Assembly (NCBI RefSeq): GCF_002008365.1
Contig: NZ_MRDL01000015.1
Location: 380,567 to 444,566, forward strand
Source: Rhizobium leguminosarum bv. viciae USDA 2370
Lineage (GTDB): Bacteria > Pseudomonadota > Alphaproteobacteria > Rhizobiales > Rhizobiaceae
Reading direction: 5' to 3'
DNA length: 64,000 bases
The position numbers and the translations under genes were made by a program. Shown one piece after another: positions 19,444 to 29,312 of this stretch. Within the stretch, counting starts at the first letter, position 1. Every line of letters starts with the position of its first letter. A model generated the notes under the pieces. That model saw only the letters and a program-made list of their open reading frames with translations, was not told the origin of the DNA and made no database searches.

Positions 19444-19561
19444 CAGGCGTGCCGGCATCTTGTCCGGCGCCTGAGACGTGGCATTGGCTGGCCGGAAAAC
19501 ATCACAAACCGGCCGGTGGCGTAGTGTGCGCCCGAAGTGCCGCATGAGCGGGAGCGGATGA

Positions 19562-20044
19562 ATGCGAATAGGTCTTTTTGCGGTGGGACGGCTGAAGTCC
19601 GGCCCCGAAAAGGATCTTGTGGCCCGCTACCTGGACCGTTTTGCCAAGGCCGGCCCTGCCGTCGGCCTCGAATTCACCCGTGTTGCCGAAGTTGGCGAAA
19701 GCCGTGCCTCCAATGCGGAGACCCGCAAGCGCGAAGAGGCAGCGATGCTTTTGAAATCGCTTGCCGATGGCAGCATCCTCATTCTTCTCGATGAACGCGG
19801 CAAGGCGCTTGATAGCGAAGCCTTCGCAAACCTGCTCGGCTCCTATCGCGACCAGGGCAAACGAGAGCTCACCATCGCGATCGGCGGTGCCGACGGCCTC
19901 GATCCTTCGCTTTACGACCGTGCCGACGCCACGCTGTGCCTGGGCAAGATGACCTGGCCGCACCAGCTCGTGCGCACGCTGATCGCCGAGCAGCTCTATC
20001 GTGCCGTCACCATCCTGTCTGGTCACCCCTATCACCGTGTCTGA
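19562..20044 (+). CDS. rlmH: 23S rRNA (pseudouridine1915-N3)-methyltransferase
   Basis: SPOUT methyltransferase of 160 residues that modifies helix 69 of 23S rRNA. MRIGLFAVGRLKSGPE is the family N terminus. LLDERGKALDSEAFA and IAIGGADGL form the trefoil-knot SAM site, and the C terminus (TWPHQLVRTLIAEQLYRA... GHPYHR) is diagnostic. The start follows GGGAGCGGATGA. Confidence 0.97.
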   Translation: MRIGLFAVGRLKSGPEKDLVARYLDRFAKAGPAVGLEFTRVAEVGESRASNAETRKREEAAMLLKSLADGSILILLDERGKALDSEAFANLLGSYRDQGKRELTIAIGGADGLDPSLYDRADATLCLGKMTWPHQLVRTLIAEQLYRAVTILSGHPYHRV

Positions 20045-20201
20045 TGCCGCATCGGCCCGATGTGTCGGCAAAGCGTCGGCCAATGCGTCGCAATGTCACG
20101 CAGCCGTGTTTGCTTGGCCACCCGTTCTCCTGCAAACGTTATGGCAAAGCGCATCAAATCAGCTTAGTCTCCGCGCGATTTGAGAAAGTGCCCCAACACG
20201 C

Positions 20202-21632
20202 ATGACGAGAGCATCCACCAGGCGATACCGCATGATCCTCCCGGCTATCGCGGCCGGCGTCGGTGTGGCGGTGATTGTCGTGTCGGCAAATCCGTTCGTC
20301 GTCCGGGCGCAGGAGGCCGCGCCCGAGGCGGCACAATCTGCCCTGCAGCCGGCAGCCGAGCCGGCGCCACCCGATCCGGCCGCCGAACTTGCCGCCAAGC
20401 GTGATCAGACCCGTGCCGAACTCGAAACCCTGTCGAAAACGATCAGCCTCTCCACCGACAAGGTGAGCGCGCTTCAGCAGAGCATCGCCGATCTCGAAAA
20501 GAGCACCGAAAGCATCCGCCAGGCGCTGATTGATTCCGCCGCCCGCCGCAAGGCGCTCGAAAAGCAGATCCTCGAAAGCGAGAAGAAGCTTGCCGATCTC
20601 GGCGTCAAGGAGGATGGCATCCGCCGTTCCCTACACGAGCGCCGCGGCCTGCTGGCCGAGGTGCTGGCAGCGCTCCAGCGCATGGGCCGCAACCCGCCGC
20701 CCGCTTTGCTCGTCACCCCCGATGACGCGCTCGCCTCCGTGCGCAGCGCCATTCTGCTCGGCGCCGTTGTGCCTGGCATCCGCAAGGAGACCGACAAGCT
20801 TGCCGCAGACCTCGCAAGCCTCGCCGCATTGCAGACTGCAAGCGCCGCCGAGAAGGCCTCCCTGACCGGGACGATGACTGATGGCATCGAGGAAGAGCGG
20901 CGCATGGACCTGCTGCTTGCCGAAAACGACAAGCTCAGCCGCAACAATGCCGCCGAACTCGCGGCCGAAAGGAAACGTTCCGAGGAGCTGGCAGGCAAGG
21001 CGACCAGCCTTGAAGGCCTCGTCGCCTCGATGGAATCCGAGATCGCTTCGGTGCGGGATGCTGCCGCTGCCGCCCGCCAGGCGGAGGAGAACCGCAAGCT
21101 TATGACGGACGAGCAACGCGCTCAGGCCAAGGCTCTCGCCGACAGCGGTGTGCCCGATAAAAACCGCATTGCGCCCGCATATCCCTTCGGAGAATTGAAG
21201 GCGAAATTGGAGGTGCCCGTTACGGGCGATATCCTGCGCCAGTTCGGCGATGCCGACGGCACCGGACACGAGGCCATGGGAATGACGGTCGCCACCAATC
21301 CGGAGACGGTGGTGACGGCGCCTGCGGATGGCCTGGTGGTTTTCGCCGGCGCATTTCGCAGTTACGGCCAGATGATCATCCTCGACGCGGGCGATGGGTA
21401 CCACCTGGTTCTCTCGGGAATGGATACGATCAATACCCGTCAGGGAAAATTCGTTTTCTCCGGCGAGCCACTTGCCGTGATGGGCGCGAAAAGAGTGGCA
21501 AGCGCAACTGCATTGGCGCTGGAAACGAACCGGCCAACGCTTTACATTGAATTTCGAAAGGACGGTAAACCGGTCGATTCCCGGCCGTGGTGGACCGCCA
21601 AAGACACTGGAAAGGCACGCAATGATTCGTAG
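20202..21632 (+). CDS. EnvC-type murein hydrolase activator, degenerate LytM domain
   Basis: A 476-residue envelope protein: N-terminal membrane anchor/signal (residues 10-35), long coiled coil (about 60-165 and 205-305, many Leu/Glu/Lys heptads) and a C-terminal M23 (LytM) domain (about 335-470, with VVTAPADGLVVFAGAF and SYGQMIILDAG). The metal-binding His and Asp/HxH residues of active M23 peptidases are not at their usual places (GHEAMGMT replaces HxxxD), as in E. coli EnvC, which activates amidases instead of cutting murein. It overlaps ctpA by 11 bases, which suggests coupled expression. Confidence 0.85.
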   Translation: MTRASTRRYRMILPAIAAGVGVAVIVVSANPFVVRAQEAAPEAAQSALQPAAEPAPPDPAAELAAKRDQTRAELETLSKTISLSTDKVSALQQSIADLEKSTESIRQALIDSAARRKALEKQILESEKKLADLGVKEDGIRRSLHERRGLLAEVLAALQRMGRNPPPALLVTPDDALASVRSAILLGAVVPGIRKETDKLAADLASLAALQTASAAEKASLTGTMTDGIEEERRMDLLLAENDKLSRNNAAELAAERKRSEELAGKATSLEGLVASMESEIASVRDAAAAARQAEENRKLMTDEQRAQAKALADSGVPDKNRIAPAYPFGELKAKLEVPVTGDILRQFGDADGTGHEAMGMTVATNPETVVTAPADGLVVFAGAFRSYGQMIILDAGDGYHLVLSGMDTINTRQGKFVFSGEPLAVMGAKRVASATALALETNRPTLYIEFRKDGKPVDSRPWWTAKDTGKARNDS

Positions 21633-22944
21633 GGCTTCTCTTGTTCTGGTCGGCGCATTGATGGGTGCGACCGCAATGAGCGTCATTTACTCGGCGGGTG
21701 TGCCGGCAGAAGCGGCCGGATCCTCGACCTACAAGGAACTGTCTGTTTTCGGAGATGTCTTCGAGCGTGTGCGTGCGCAATATGTGACGCCGCCTGCGGA
21801 AGACAAGCTGATCGAGAACGCCATCAACGGCATGCTTTCCTCGCTCGATCCGCATTCGAGCTACATGAATGCGAAGGACGCCGAGGACATGCGCACCCAG
21901 ACCAAGGGTGAGTTCGGCGGCCTCGGCATCGAAGTCACGATGGAAGATGAACTCGTCAAGGTCATCACCCCGATCGACGATACGCCCGCCGCCAAAGCCG
22001 GCGTTCTCGCCGGCGACTATATCTCCGAGATCGACGGCCAGTCCGTGCGTGGCCTGAAGCTGGAAGACGCCGTCGAGAAGATGCGCGGCGCCGTCAACAC
22101 GCCGATCAAGCTGACGCTGATCCGCAAGGGTGCCGACAAGCCGATCGAGCTGACGATCGTCCGCGACGTCGTCGCCGTCCAGGCAGTCAAGTCGCGTGTC
22201 GAGGACGATGTCGGTTATCTCCGCATCATCTCCTTCACCGAGAAGACCTATCCTGACATGGAAAAGGCGATCAAGAAGATCAAGGACACCGTTCCGGCCG
22301 ACAAGCTGAAGGGTTATGTTCTCGACCTACGCCTCAATCCGGGTGGTCTGCTCGACCAGGCGATCAACGTCTCCGATGCCCTGCTGCAGCGCGGCGAAGT
22401 CGTTTCGACTCGCGGCCGCAATCCGGATGAAACCCGCCGCTTCAATGCCGGCCCGGGCGACCTGACGGATGGCAAGCCGGTGATCGTGCTGATCAACGGC
22501 GGCTCGGCTTCCGCATCGGAAATCGTCGCCGGCGCGCTTCAGGATCTGCGCCGTGCCACCGTTCTCGGCACGCGCTCCTTCGGCAAGGGTTCCGTCCAGA
22601 CGATCATCCCGCTCGGCGAAAACGGCGCGCTGCGCCTGACCACGGCGCTCTATTACACGCCGTCGGGCCGCTCGATCCAGGGTACCGGCATCACCCCCGA
22701 CATCAAGGTCGAGGAGCCGCTGCCGCAGGAACTGCAGGGCAAGATGGTGACCGAAGGCGAATCCAGCCTGCGTGGCCACATCAAGGGTCAGAGCGAGACC
22801 GACGAAGGTTCGGGCTCCGTCGCCTATGTCCCGCCGGACCCGAAGGACGACGTTCAGCTGAACTACGCGCTCGACCTTCTGCGCGGCAAGAAGACCGATC
22901 CGGCCTTCCCGCCGAACCCAGACAAGGCCGTCGTCGCCAAGTAG
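21622..22944 (+). CDS. ctpA: Carboxy-terminal processing protease (S41)
   Basis: A 440-residue periplasmic S41 protease. Signal/anchor in residues 1-30, a PDZ domain (about 95-185, GGLGIEVTMED and AGVLAGDYISEIDGQ), then the catalytic part. GGSASASEIVAGAL supplies the nucleophile (Ser297 by analogy) and SFGKGSVQ the general base Lys322. It probably cleaves C termini of envelope proteins. ATG at 21622 is chosen because the upstream frame overlaps the EnvC-type gene. Downstream a strong hairpin follows. Confidence 0.95.
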   Translation: MIRRASLVLVGALMGATAMSVIYSAGVPAEAAGSSTYKELSVFGDVFERVRAQYVTPPAEDKLIENAINGMLSSLDPHSSYMNAKDAEDMRTQTKGEFGGLGIEVTMEDELVKVITPIDDTPAAKAGVLAGDYISEIDGQSVRGLKLEDAVEKMRGAVNTPIKLTLIRKGADKPIELTIVRDVVAVQAVKSRVEDDVGYLRIISFTEKTYPDMEKAIKKIKDTVPADKLKGYVLDLRLNPGGLLDQAINVSDALLQRGEVVSTRGRNPDETRRFNAGPGDLTDGKPVIVLINGGSASASEIVAGALQDLRRATVLGTRSFGKGSVQTIIPLGENGALRLTTALYYTPSGRSIQGTGITPDIKVEEPLPQELQGKMVTEGESSLRGHIKGQSETDEGSGSVAYVPPDPKDDVQLNYALDLLRGKKTDPAFPPNPDKAVVAK

Positions 22945-22955
22945 TCGATCACATC

Positions 22956-22985
22956 AAGGCCGGGCACCTCGCCCGGCCTTGACCC
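22956..22985 (+). terminator. Terminator-like hairpin after ctpA
   Basis: AAGGCCGGGC (22956-22965) pairs perfectly with GCCCGGCCTT (22971-22980) around a five-base loop; the tail GACCCTTT is only weakly T-rich. It may be partial, since the next gene starts 40 bases on. Confidence 0.55.
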
Positions 22986-23021
22986 TTTCTGCTGTTTCCC
23001 GGTTTTGGAGCGGGCGAAAAA

Positions 23022-24218
23022 TTGGGAACGGACCTGCATACGCCCCTGGGCCGCAACCGCAAAGCCGGCCGCAAGCGTCCGGGTTTTCTGCGCCTGGGCC
23101 GCATCGCCGCCAGTCTTTGCCTTTTCGCCATAGGCGGCTTTTCCCTCTATACGGCATTTCGCGGCGATGGGCTCGAACGCACCAAACCGCCGGCCGCCGA
23201 ACAAGCCGCAACGCCCCCTGCCAATACGCCTCAGCCGCCGACGGCCACCACGGGCCAAGCGGCCGACGGCATGCCACGCGCCGACCCGCGCTCGGGCGCC
23301 AATGTCGAGCAGATGGTCACCGGCGACGGCTCGGTTGTCACCAAATACAGCCCCCGCCCACGCGACGGCGGCGGGCCGGTACTGGTCGACGCCATGCAGA
23401 TCGGCCAGGATCCGCGCATGGCAGCCCAGCCCAATGATGCGCTGCTCGAAGAAACGCCTTTTGGCAGGCTGCCGATCGTCGGCCCCGATGGCCGGCGGCC
23501 GATGGATCAATATGCGCGTCCCTCGTCCGGCGCGCGCGGCGTCCGCATCGCCATCGTCGTCAGCGGCCTCGGGCTAAGCCAGACCGGAACGCAGCGCGCC
23601 ATCGCCGAACTGCCGGAAGAGATCACCTTCGCTTTCGCCGCAAGCGGCAACAGCCTGCAGCGCTGGATGCAGGAGGCCCGCCGCGGCGGTCACGAGATCC
23701 TTCTGCAAGTACCGCTCGAACCTTTTGATTATCCGGCGAACGATCCAGGCCCCGAAACGCTGCTGACCACGAAGTCGGCCGCCCGCAACATCGAGAACCT
23801 GCACAAGGCGATGGGCGAGATCACCAACTATACCGGCGTCATGAATTATCTCGGCGGCCGTTTCCTGTCTGATCCCGCCGCCATGGAGCCTGTCATGCGC
23901 GACATCGGCAAGCGCGGGTTGCTGTTTCTCGACGATGGCACATCAGCGCAGTCGAAGACGGCGGCGATCGCCAAGGGAACCGAACTGCCCTATGCCTTCG
24001 CCGACCTGCAGCTCGACGGCCAGCTTGATATCAATGCCGTCCTGAAGAAGCTCGACGAACTCGAGCGCATCGCCCGCAAGAACGGACAGGCGATCGGCGT
24101 CGCCTCGGCTTTCGATGAGAGCGTTGACGCCATCGCCAAATGGAGCGAGGAGGCTGCGATGCGCGGCATCGAGATTGTCGGCGTTGCCGCCCTTTCCAAC
24201 GACCCCAGGAATCCTTGA
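23022..24218 (+). CDS. Divergent polysaccharide deacetylase family (YibQ-like)
   Basis: A 398-residue protein of the YibQ/DUF610 divergent polysaccharide deacetylase family. A single N-terminal membrane segment (ASLCLFAIGGFSLYTAF, about 28-45) is followed by a Pro/Ala-rich linker. The deacetylase-like barrel (about 170-395) contains RIAIVVSGLGLSQTGT, EITFAFAASGNS and MNYLGGRFLSDPAAM. The Asp/His metal site of true NodB-type deacetylases is not obvious, so activity on peptidoglycan is unproven. TTG at 23022 follows GGAG at the expected distance. Conserved next to ctpA and rppH in related genomes, as I recall. Confidence 0.8.
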   Translation: MGTDLHTPLGRNRKAGRKRPGFLRLGRIAASLCLFAIGGFSLYTAFRGDGLERTKPPAAEQAATPPANTPQPPTATTGQAADGMPRADPRSGANVEQMVTGDGSVVTKYSPRPRDGGGPVLVDAMQIGQDPRMAAQPNDALLEETPFGRLPIVGPDGRRPMDQYARPSSGARGVRIAIVVSGLGLSQTGTQRAIAELPEEITFAFAASGNSLQRWMQEARRGGHEILLQVPLEPFDYPANDPGPETLLTTKSAARNIENLHKAMGEITNYTGVMNYLGGRFLSDPAAMEPVMRDIGKRGLLFLDDGTSAQSKTAAIAKGTELPYAFADLQLDGQLDINAVLKKLDELERIARKNGQAIGVASAFDESVDAIAKWSEEAAMRGIEIVGVAALSNDPRNP

Positions 24219-24254
24219 GAGAATCCCTGAGAAGAATCCTGAACGGAGAAGAAG

Positions 24255-24788
24255 ATGAGTCAGGCGACCGTGAAAGCCGAGGATCTGCCCTACCGCCCCT
24301 GCGTCGGCGTGATGATCCTGAACCGCGATGGCCTCGTCTGGGCCGGGCGGCGCATCTCCGACGGCAATTCCGAATATGACGGCTCGCCGCAGCTCTGGCA
24401 GATGCCGCAGGGGGGCATCGACAAGGGCGAGGATCCATTGGACGCCGCCTACCGCGAGCTTTACGAGGAGACCGGCATCAAGACGGTGACCCTGCTTGCC
24501 GAAGCGAGAGACTGGATCAACTATGATCTGCCGCCGGCCCTGATCGGCATAGGGCTGAGAGGAAAATTCCGCGGCCAGACTCAGCGCTGGTTCGCTTTCC
24601 GCTTCGATGGCGACGACAGCGAAATCGCCATCAACCCGCCGCCTGGCGGCCATGAACCGGAATTCGATGCCTGGGAATGGAAGCCGATGCAGCAACTGCC
24701 GGAGCTGATCGTGCCCTTCAAGCGCGCCGTCTATGACCAGGTGGTGGCCGAGTTCCAGCACTTGGAAACACTTCAATCGGAAGACTGA
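24255..24788 (+). CDS. rppH: RNA pyrophosphohydrolase (Nudix)
   Basis: Removes pyrophosphate from the 5' end of mRNAs, starting decay; related to invasion-associated IalA. The 177-residue protein carries the Nudix box [20 protein letters not shown] (residues 54-73, continued by TGI) and the RppH features [12 protein letters not shown] and [18 protein letters not shown] region RFDGDDSEI and EPEFDAWEW are family typical. Its start has GGAGAAGAAG upstream. It converges with bfr. Confidence 0.95.
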   Translation: MSQATVKAEDLPYRPCVGVMILNRDGLVWAGRRISDGNSEYDGSPQLWQMPQGGIDKGEDPLDAAYRELYEETGIKTVTLLAEARDWINYDLPPALIGIGLRGKFRGQTQRWFAFRFDGDDSEIAINPPPGGHEPEFDAWEWKPMQQLPELIVPFKRAVYDQVVAEFQHLETLQSED

Positions 24789-24839
24789 TTGCCGCTGGAT
24801 GATTGCTACCGTTTGTGCTCGGCAGCAGGAATAGGGTCA

Positions 24840-24860
24840 CCGGCCGCCATCGGCGGCCGG
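24840..24860. terminator. Hairpin between convergent rppH and bfr
   Basis: CCGGCCGCC (24840-24848) pairs with GGCGGCCGG (24852-24860) around a three-base loop, in the middle of the convergent gap. No T tract on either side, so its role as terminator is tentative. Confidence 0.45.
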
Positions 24861-24875
24861 CATCTCGTTCGAATC

Positions 24876-25361
24876 TTATTCGGCTTCGTTGGCGGAATCG
24901 GCGTTGAGCTGGCCGTATTTGCTCTCGCCGATTTTCTCGAGCAGGTCGATCTGTGTTTCGAGGAAGTCGATATGACCTTCCTCGTCCGCCAGCAGCTCCT
25001 CGAAAAGTTTCATGGAAACGTAGTCGCCGGCGTCATGACAGATATCGCGCGACTTCTTGTAGGCCGTGCGGGCGTCGTACTCGCCGGCAAGATCGGCTTC
25101 TAGAACTTCCTTGACGTTCTGGCCGATGCGCAGAGGTGCGAGGGTCTGCAGATTGGGATGGCCTTCGAGGAAGATGATGCGTGCAACTAGCCGGTCGGCA
25201 TGGTGCATCTCTTCGATGGATTCGGCGCGCTCCTTCTTGGCGAGCTTAGTGTAGCCCCAGTCCTCAAGAAGACGATAGTGAACCCAATATTGGTTGACCG
25301 CACCGAGTTCGAGGAACAACGCCTCGTTAAGCCGCTCGATGACCTTTTTGTCGCCTTTCAA
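24876..25361 (-). CDS. bfr: Bacterioferritin
   Basis: Forms a 24-subunit haem-containing cage that oxidises and stores iron. With the TTG at 25361 the protein is 161 residues, as usual, and begins like [17 protein letters not shown]. Ferroxidase Glu18 and the later EEMHHAD (Glu51, the haem ligand Met52, His54) sit at standard positions. TTG is preceded by AGGAGAG eleven bases upstream, whereas the ATG at 25385 has no ribosome site. The start lies inside the end of bfd, so translation is probably coupled. Confidence 0.95.
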   Translation of the reverse strand: MKGDKKVIERLNEALFLELGAVNQYWVHYRLLEDWGYTKLAKKERAESIEEMHHADRLVARIIFLEGHPNLQTLAPLRIGQNVKEVLEADLAGEYDARTAYKKSRDICHDAGDYVSMKLFEELLADEEGHIDFLETQIDLLEKIGESKYGQLNADSANEAE

Positions 25362-25638
25362 TGTCCGCTCTCCTGTTTTCCTCATGGAATTGTTTCAAGC
25401 GGGACATGAAATCAAATATTTCGGTCTCCGTCGAGTGGCGACGGGCGTGATATTCCTCGGTCGTCTGGATAATGATGTCGACGACATTGGGGAAGCAACC
25501 GCAGCAGCGGCCGCGTTTTTCCATGGCGTGATAGACCTTCGCAGGCACGATAAGCTGCCAACAATCTTCATCGAGAAGATTGGTGATAACCTCCCGGATT
25601 TCCTTATCGGTTATATAATTGCAGCTGCAGACAAGCAC
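25327..25638 (-). CDS. bfd: Bacterioferritin-associated ferredoxin
   Basis: A [2Fe-2S] protein that donates electrons to bacterioferritin to release iron. [16 protein letters not shown] (Cys4, Cys6) and RCCGCFPN (Cys45, Cys48) form the CxC...CxxC cluster site. GTG at 25638 gives 103 residues, about 40 more than classical Bfd. The extra tail is charged ([20 protein letters not shown]) and overlaps the first 35 bases of bfr. The frame is open upstream to 25758 without homology. Iron control is expected but no RirA or Irr site was identified. Confidence 0.9.
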   Translation of the reverse strand: MLVCSCNYITDKEIREVITNLLDEDCWQLIVPAKVYHAMEKRGRCCGCFPNVVDIIIQTTEEYHARRHSTETEIFDFMSRLKQFHEENRRADIERRQKGHRAA

Positions 25639-25847
25639 GTCTTCATTCCAAACATGACACTGACTATCGTGTTTTCTGCTAAAGAAGATGGTGGCTGTCA
25701 AGAAAAAATTCGAGTCCCGCAGCATTGAACAACGGTGTGCGAATGAGGCCTCATGCATATCGTCCGGGATTATGCAGCGGTTTCAGGATGATGACGCCAT
25801 AAGGCAAATGAAGACAACCTGCATGGTCCTGATCGCTGCGACGTACT

Positions 25848-28800
25848 TCAATGGAAGTTGCGTCCGCGCGGCATCACCTCAGCGGTTTCCCCCGCGCCGG
25901 CATGGCGGCCTGTGGCAACCATCCGTTTTTCCAGCTCCGCCCGCTCCTGCGCATTCGCAGCCTTTTTCTGCCGCTGATCGACACCCGGCCTCAGCACCTC
26001 GTCTGCCCGCTCGCAGACGCCGAAACGCCGGGCCTCACGTTGCAGGATACCGAGCGCCGGCGTCATATCCTCGATATGCTCGACGACGGTATGGATCACT
26101 CCGCTCTGGCTTTGCAGCCTGCCGCGGATTTTCACCAGCCGGGCGCCCATCACAACTGAGCGGTATTTGTCGAATATCTTGTTCCAGACGATCGCATTGG
26201 CCACCCCGGTCTCGTCCTCCAGCGTCATGAAGATCACACCTTTTGCCGAACCAGGTCGCTGGCGCACCAGCACGAGGCCCGCAATCGTCACCCTCTGCCC
26301 GTTCGCGACCTTCAACAGATCGACATTGCGCGTCACACCCGCCTTGCGCAATTCCTCACGCAGGAAGGAGACGGGATGCGCCTTCAGCGACAGTGAGAGA
26401 TAACGGTAGTCCTCGATGACCTGCTCTCCCGGCAGCATTTCCGGCAGCTTCGCTACAGGCTCGATCTGGAGGTCGACATGACGGACCTGCTCGAAGAGCG
26501 GCAGCTCCTCGGCCGCGCTCTTCACATCCAGTGCCCGCACCGCCCAGAGTGCGTCGCGTCGTGACAGTTTGAGGGACTGGAACGCATCGGCATCCGCCAG
26601 TCGCTCGATGACGGATTTCTGCAGACCGGACCGCAGCCAGAGATCGCGCACCGAACTGTAGCCTTCGCCTCGATTGCTGATGAGCCGTTCCATATCGCCT
26701 GTCGAAAGGCCCTTGATCTGCCGGAAGCCGAGCCGCACCGCATGCCGGGTCTTGATGATCTCGCGCATCTTGTCATGCCGGAAATCGATGGCATTCCGAT
26801 CGAAGGCAGCCTCTTCCAGACCGCAATCCCAGTTTGATTCATTGATGTCGACCGGCAGGATCTTTACCCCGTGCTCGCGTGCGTCCCGCACCAGCTGCGC
26901 CGGCGCATAAAATCCCATCGGCTGGGAATTCAGCAGCGCCGTGCAGAAGATGTCGGGATAATAGGCCTTGAGCCATGAGGAAGCATAAACGAGCAGCGCG
27001 AAGGAGGCGGCATGGCTTTCCGGGAAACCGTATTCCCCGAAACCTTTGATTTGGTTGAAGCATTGCTTCGCGAACTCCGGATCATAGTCTTTTGAGACCA
27101 TTCCTTCGATGAACCGCTTTTCGAAGTTACCGATCGTACCCGTTCTCTTGAATGTCGCCATCGCTCTGCGAAGCTTGTCGGCTTCCGCCGGTTTGAAGCC
27201 GGCGGCGGTAATGGCGATCTGCATGGCCTGTTCCTGGAACAAGGGCACGCCGAGGGTTCTTTCCAGAACCGTTTCCAGCTCCTTGCTCGGATATTTGATC
27301 GGAATGTTTTTGGCCCGCTGCTCTCGGCGCTTCAGATAGGGATGCACCATGTCGCCCTGGATCGGTCCTGGCCGCACGATCGCCACCTCGATGACGAGAT
27401 CGTAGAACACCTTCGGCTTAAGACGCGGCAGCATGCTCATCTGCGCCCGGCTTTCGATCTGGAAGACGCCGAGCGTATCGGCCCGGCCCATCATCTCGTA
27501 AACCGGCTCGCCTTCGTTCCCATGCTCCTTGTTGCCGAGGTCTGCGAGCGTCTTCTTCACGTCGTAATGCAATTCGAGCAGCGAAAAGGCCTTCCGCAGA
27601 CAGGTCAGCATGCCGAGCGCCAGCACATCCACCTTGAGGATCTTGACGTTATCGAGATCGTCCTTGTCCCACTCGATCATGTAGCGATCCGGCATCGCCG
27701 TCTTCATGATCGGCACCACCTCGTCGAGCCTATCGCGCGTGATGACGAAGCCACCGACATGCTGGGTGAGGTGGCGCGGGAAGCCGAGAAGTTCGGACGC
27801 ATACTGAAGAACGTTTCGGGTCACCGGATCCTTGACGTCGAGACCCGCCGCCTTCGCGTCCCGCTCCGAGAGATTATCCTCCGACCAGCCCCAGACGAGG
27901 CTGCTGATCGCCGACTGGACATCCTCCGAAAGCCCAAAGGCCTTGGAGACCTCACGGCCAGCCGAGCGCGTACGGTAGGTGGTCACCCCCGCCGTCAGCC
28001 CAGCATGTTCTATGCCGTATCTTTTATAGATGAACTGGATGACCTCTTCGCGCCGGTCATGCTCGAAATCGACATCGATATCCGGCGGTTCGTCGCGATC
28101 CATCGAAATGAAGCGGTCGAAGAGCAGTGTGCTTTTTTGAGGATCGACTTCCGTTATTTCAAGGCAATAACAGATGACCGAATTTGCCGCCGATCCGCGC
28201 CCCTGGCACAAGACCTTAAGTTCATAGCGGGCGTGCTGGATGATCCCGTGAACCGTCAGGAAATAAGAGGCATATTTCTTTTTTTTAATGAGATCGAGTT
28301 CATACTCGATCTGTGGCGCCACCTTGGGCGGGATACCCTTGGGATAGCGTCTTGCCGCTCCCGCTCTCGTCAGCCTTTCGAGAGTCTCCTGCGGCGTTTC
28401 ACCAGGATCGTTTTCCAGCGGATAATTGTGCTCCAGTTCCTTCAGCGAAAAGGTCAATTTGCCGAAAAGGGCCTGCGTATTGTCGATCGCACCAGGATAG
28501 TCCCGGAATATCCGGGCCATTTCACGTGAATCCTTGAGGTAACGCTCGGCATTCGGCGCCAGAAGGAATCCGGCTTGGGATATCTGCACATGCTCCCGGA
28601 TCGCGATCACGATATCCGAAAGCGGCCGGCGTTCAGGATGATGGTAAAGCGGCTGGTTGGTTGCAACCAGCGGCACACGGTTTCGAGCGGCAAGCATGGC
28701 AAGCACCGCAAAGACCTGCCTGTCGCGGCCATCATAGGCTGGCGACAGCGCCATGAAAAATGCCTTGCGGAACCGTCTGCGGAACCGTTCCAGATAATCT

Positions 28801-29312
28801 TCCAGCGTCGACTGACCCGCCTGACGGTCGACAAGGGTGCGATCGGGAACGAGAGCAAGCATCATCTCATCCCCCCATTCCATGAGTTCCGCTTCCGTCA
28901 GAATGCAGCTTCCCTTGACCGCTTCTTCTTTCAGGTTGCCAGCGCTCAGAAGACGGCAAAGGTTCGCCCAGCCCCGCCGGTTCCGGGGATAGGCGAGGAT
29001 ATCAGGCGTTCCATCGGAAAAGACGAGACGCGCGCCCGGCTGAATCCGGATAGGATCGAGGATCTCCTCCTCTTTTCCTTCCTTCTTCGCTTGGGCTATA
29101 ATTTCATCCCTGTTCTTATATCTCTCCTCAAGCTGCTCCGCCTGCGCATGCGCCCGCACGACGCCGGCAACCGAATTCCGGTCCGCAATGCCGAGACCGC
29201 CGAGCCGTAGACGAGCAGCCTGCACGACCATCTCCTCCGGGCCAGAGGCGCCTTCAAGAAACGAGAAGTTCGTCCTTGTGCCAGTCTCGAAGAATGCGCG
29301 CGCGATTGTCAT
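25848..29312 (-). CDS. dnaE2: Error-prone DNA polymerase DnaE2 (ImuC)
   Basis: Alpha-subunit-type polymerase of the SOS mutasome. It has 1,154 residues: N-terminal PHP domain ([14 protein letters not shown]), polymerase core with [13 protein letters not shown] carrying the catalytic aspartates, [18 protein letters not shown], a fingers region and [16 protein letters not shown], then a C-terminal OB fold ([18 protein letters not shown]). A charged insert around residues 62-85 ([19 protein letters not shown]) makes it slightly longer than many relatives. The ATG overlaps the imuB stop (ATGA). Last gene of the LexA-controlled imuA-imuB-dnaE2 operon. Confidence 0.95.
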   Translation of the reverse strand: MTIARAFFETGTRTNFSFLEGASGPEEMVVQAARLRLGGLGIADRNSVAGVVRAHAQAEQLEERYKNRDEIIAQAKKEGKEEEILDPIRIQPGARLVFSDGTPDILAYPRNRRGWANLCRLLSAGNLKEEAVKGSCILTEAELMEWGDEMMLALVPDRTLVDRQAGQSTLEDYLERFRRRFRKAFFMALSPAYDGRDRQVFAVLAMLAARNRVPLVATNQPLYHHPERRPLSDIVIAIREHVQISQAGFLLAPNAERYLKDSREMARIFRDYPGAIDNTQALFGKLTFSLKELEHNYPLENDPGETPQETLERLTRAGAARRYPKGIPPKVAPQIEYELDLIKKKKYASYFLTVHGIIQHARYELKVLCQGRGSAANSVICYCLEITEVDPQKSTLLFDRFISMDRDEPPDIDVDFEHDRREEVIQFIYKRYGIEHAGLTAGVTTYRTRSAGREVSKAFGLSEDVQSAISSLVWGWSEDNLSERDAKAAGLDVKDPVTRNVLQYASELLGFPRHLTQHVGGFVITRDRLDEVVPIMKTAMPDRYMIEWDKDDLDNVKILKVDVLALGMLTCLRKAFSLLELHYDVKKTLADLGNKEHGNEGEPVYEMMGRADTLGVFQIESRAQMSMLPRLKPKVFYDLVIEVAIVRPGPIQGDMVHPYLKRREQRAKNIPIKYPSKELETVLERTLGVPLFQEQAMQIAITAAGFKPAEADKLRRAMATFKRTGTIGNFEKRFIEGMVSKDYDPEFAKQCFNQIKGFGEYGFPESHAASFALLVYASSWLKAYYPDIFCTALLNSQPMGFYAPAQLVRDAREHGVKILPVDINESNWDCGLEEAAFDRNAIDFRHDKMREIIKTRHAVRLGFRQIKGLSTGDMERLISNRGEGYSSVRDLWLRSGLQKSVIERLADADAFQSLKLSRRDALWAVRALDVKSAAEELPLFEQVRHVDLQIEPVAKLPEMLPGEQVIEDYRYLSLSLKAHPVSFLREELRKAGVTRNVDLLKVANGQRVTIAGLVLVRQRPGSAKGVIFMTLEDETGVANAIVWNKIFDKYRSVVMGARLVKIRGRLQSQSGVIHTVVEHIEDMTPALGILQREARRFGVCERADEVLRPGVDQRQKKAANAQERAELEKRMVATGRHAGAGETAEVMPRGRNFH

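Noticed and set aside
28518-28533. Weak parS-like TTTCACGTGAA core
   Set aside because: Four mismatches to the 16-mer consensus and a location in dnaE2; mentioned only as a possible secondary site.
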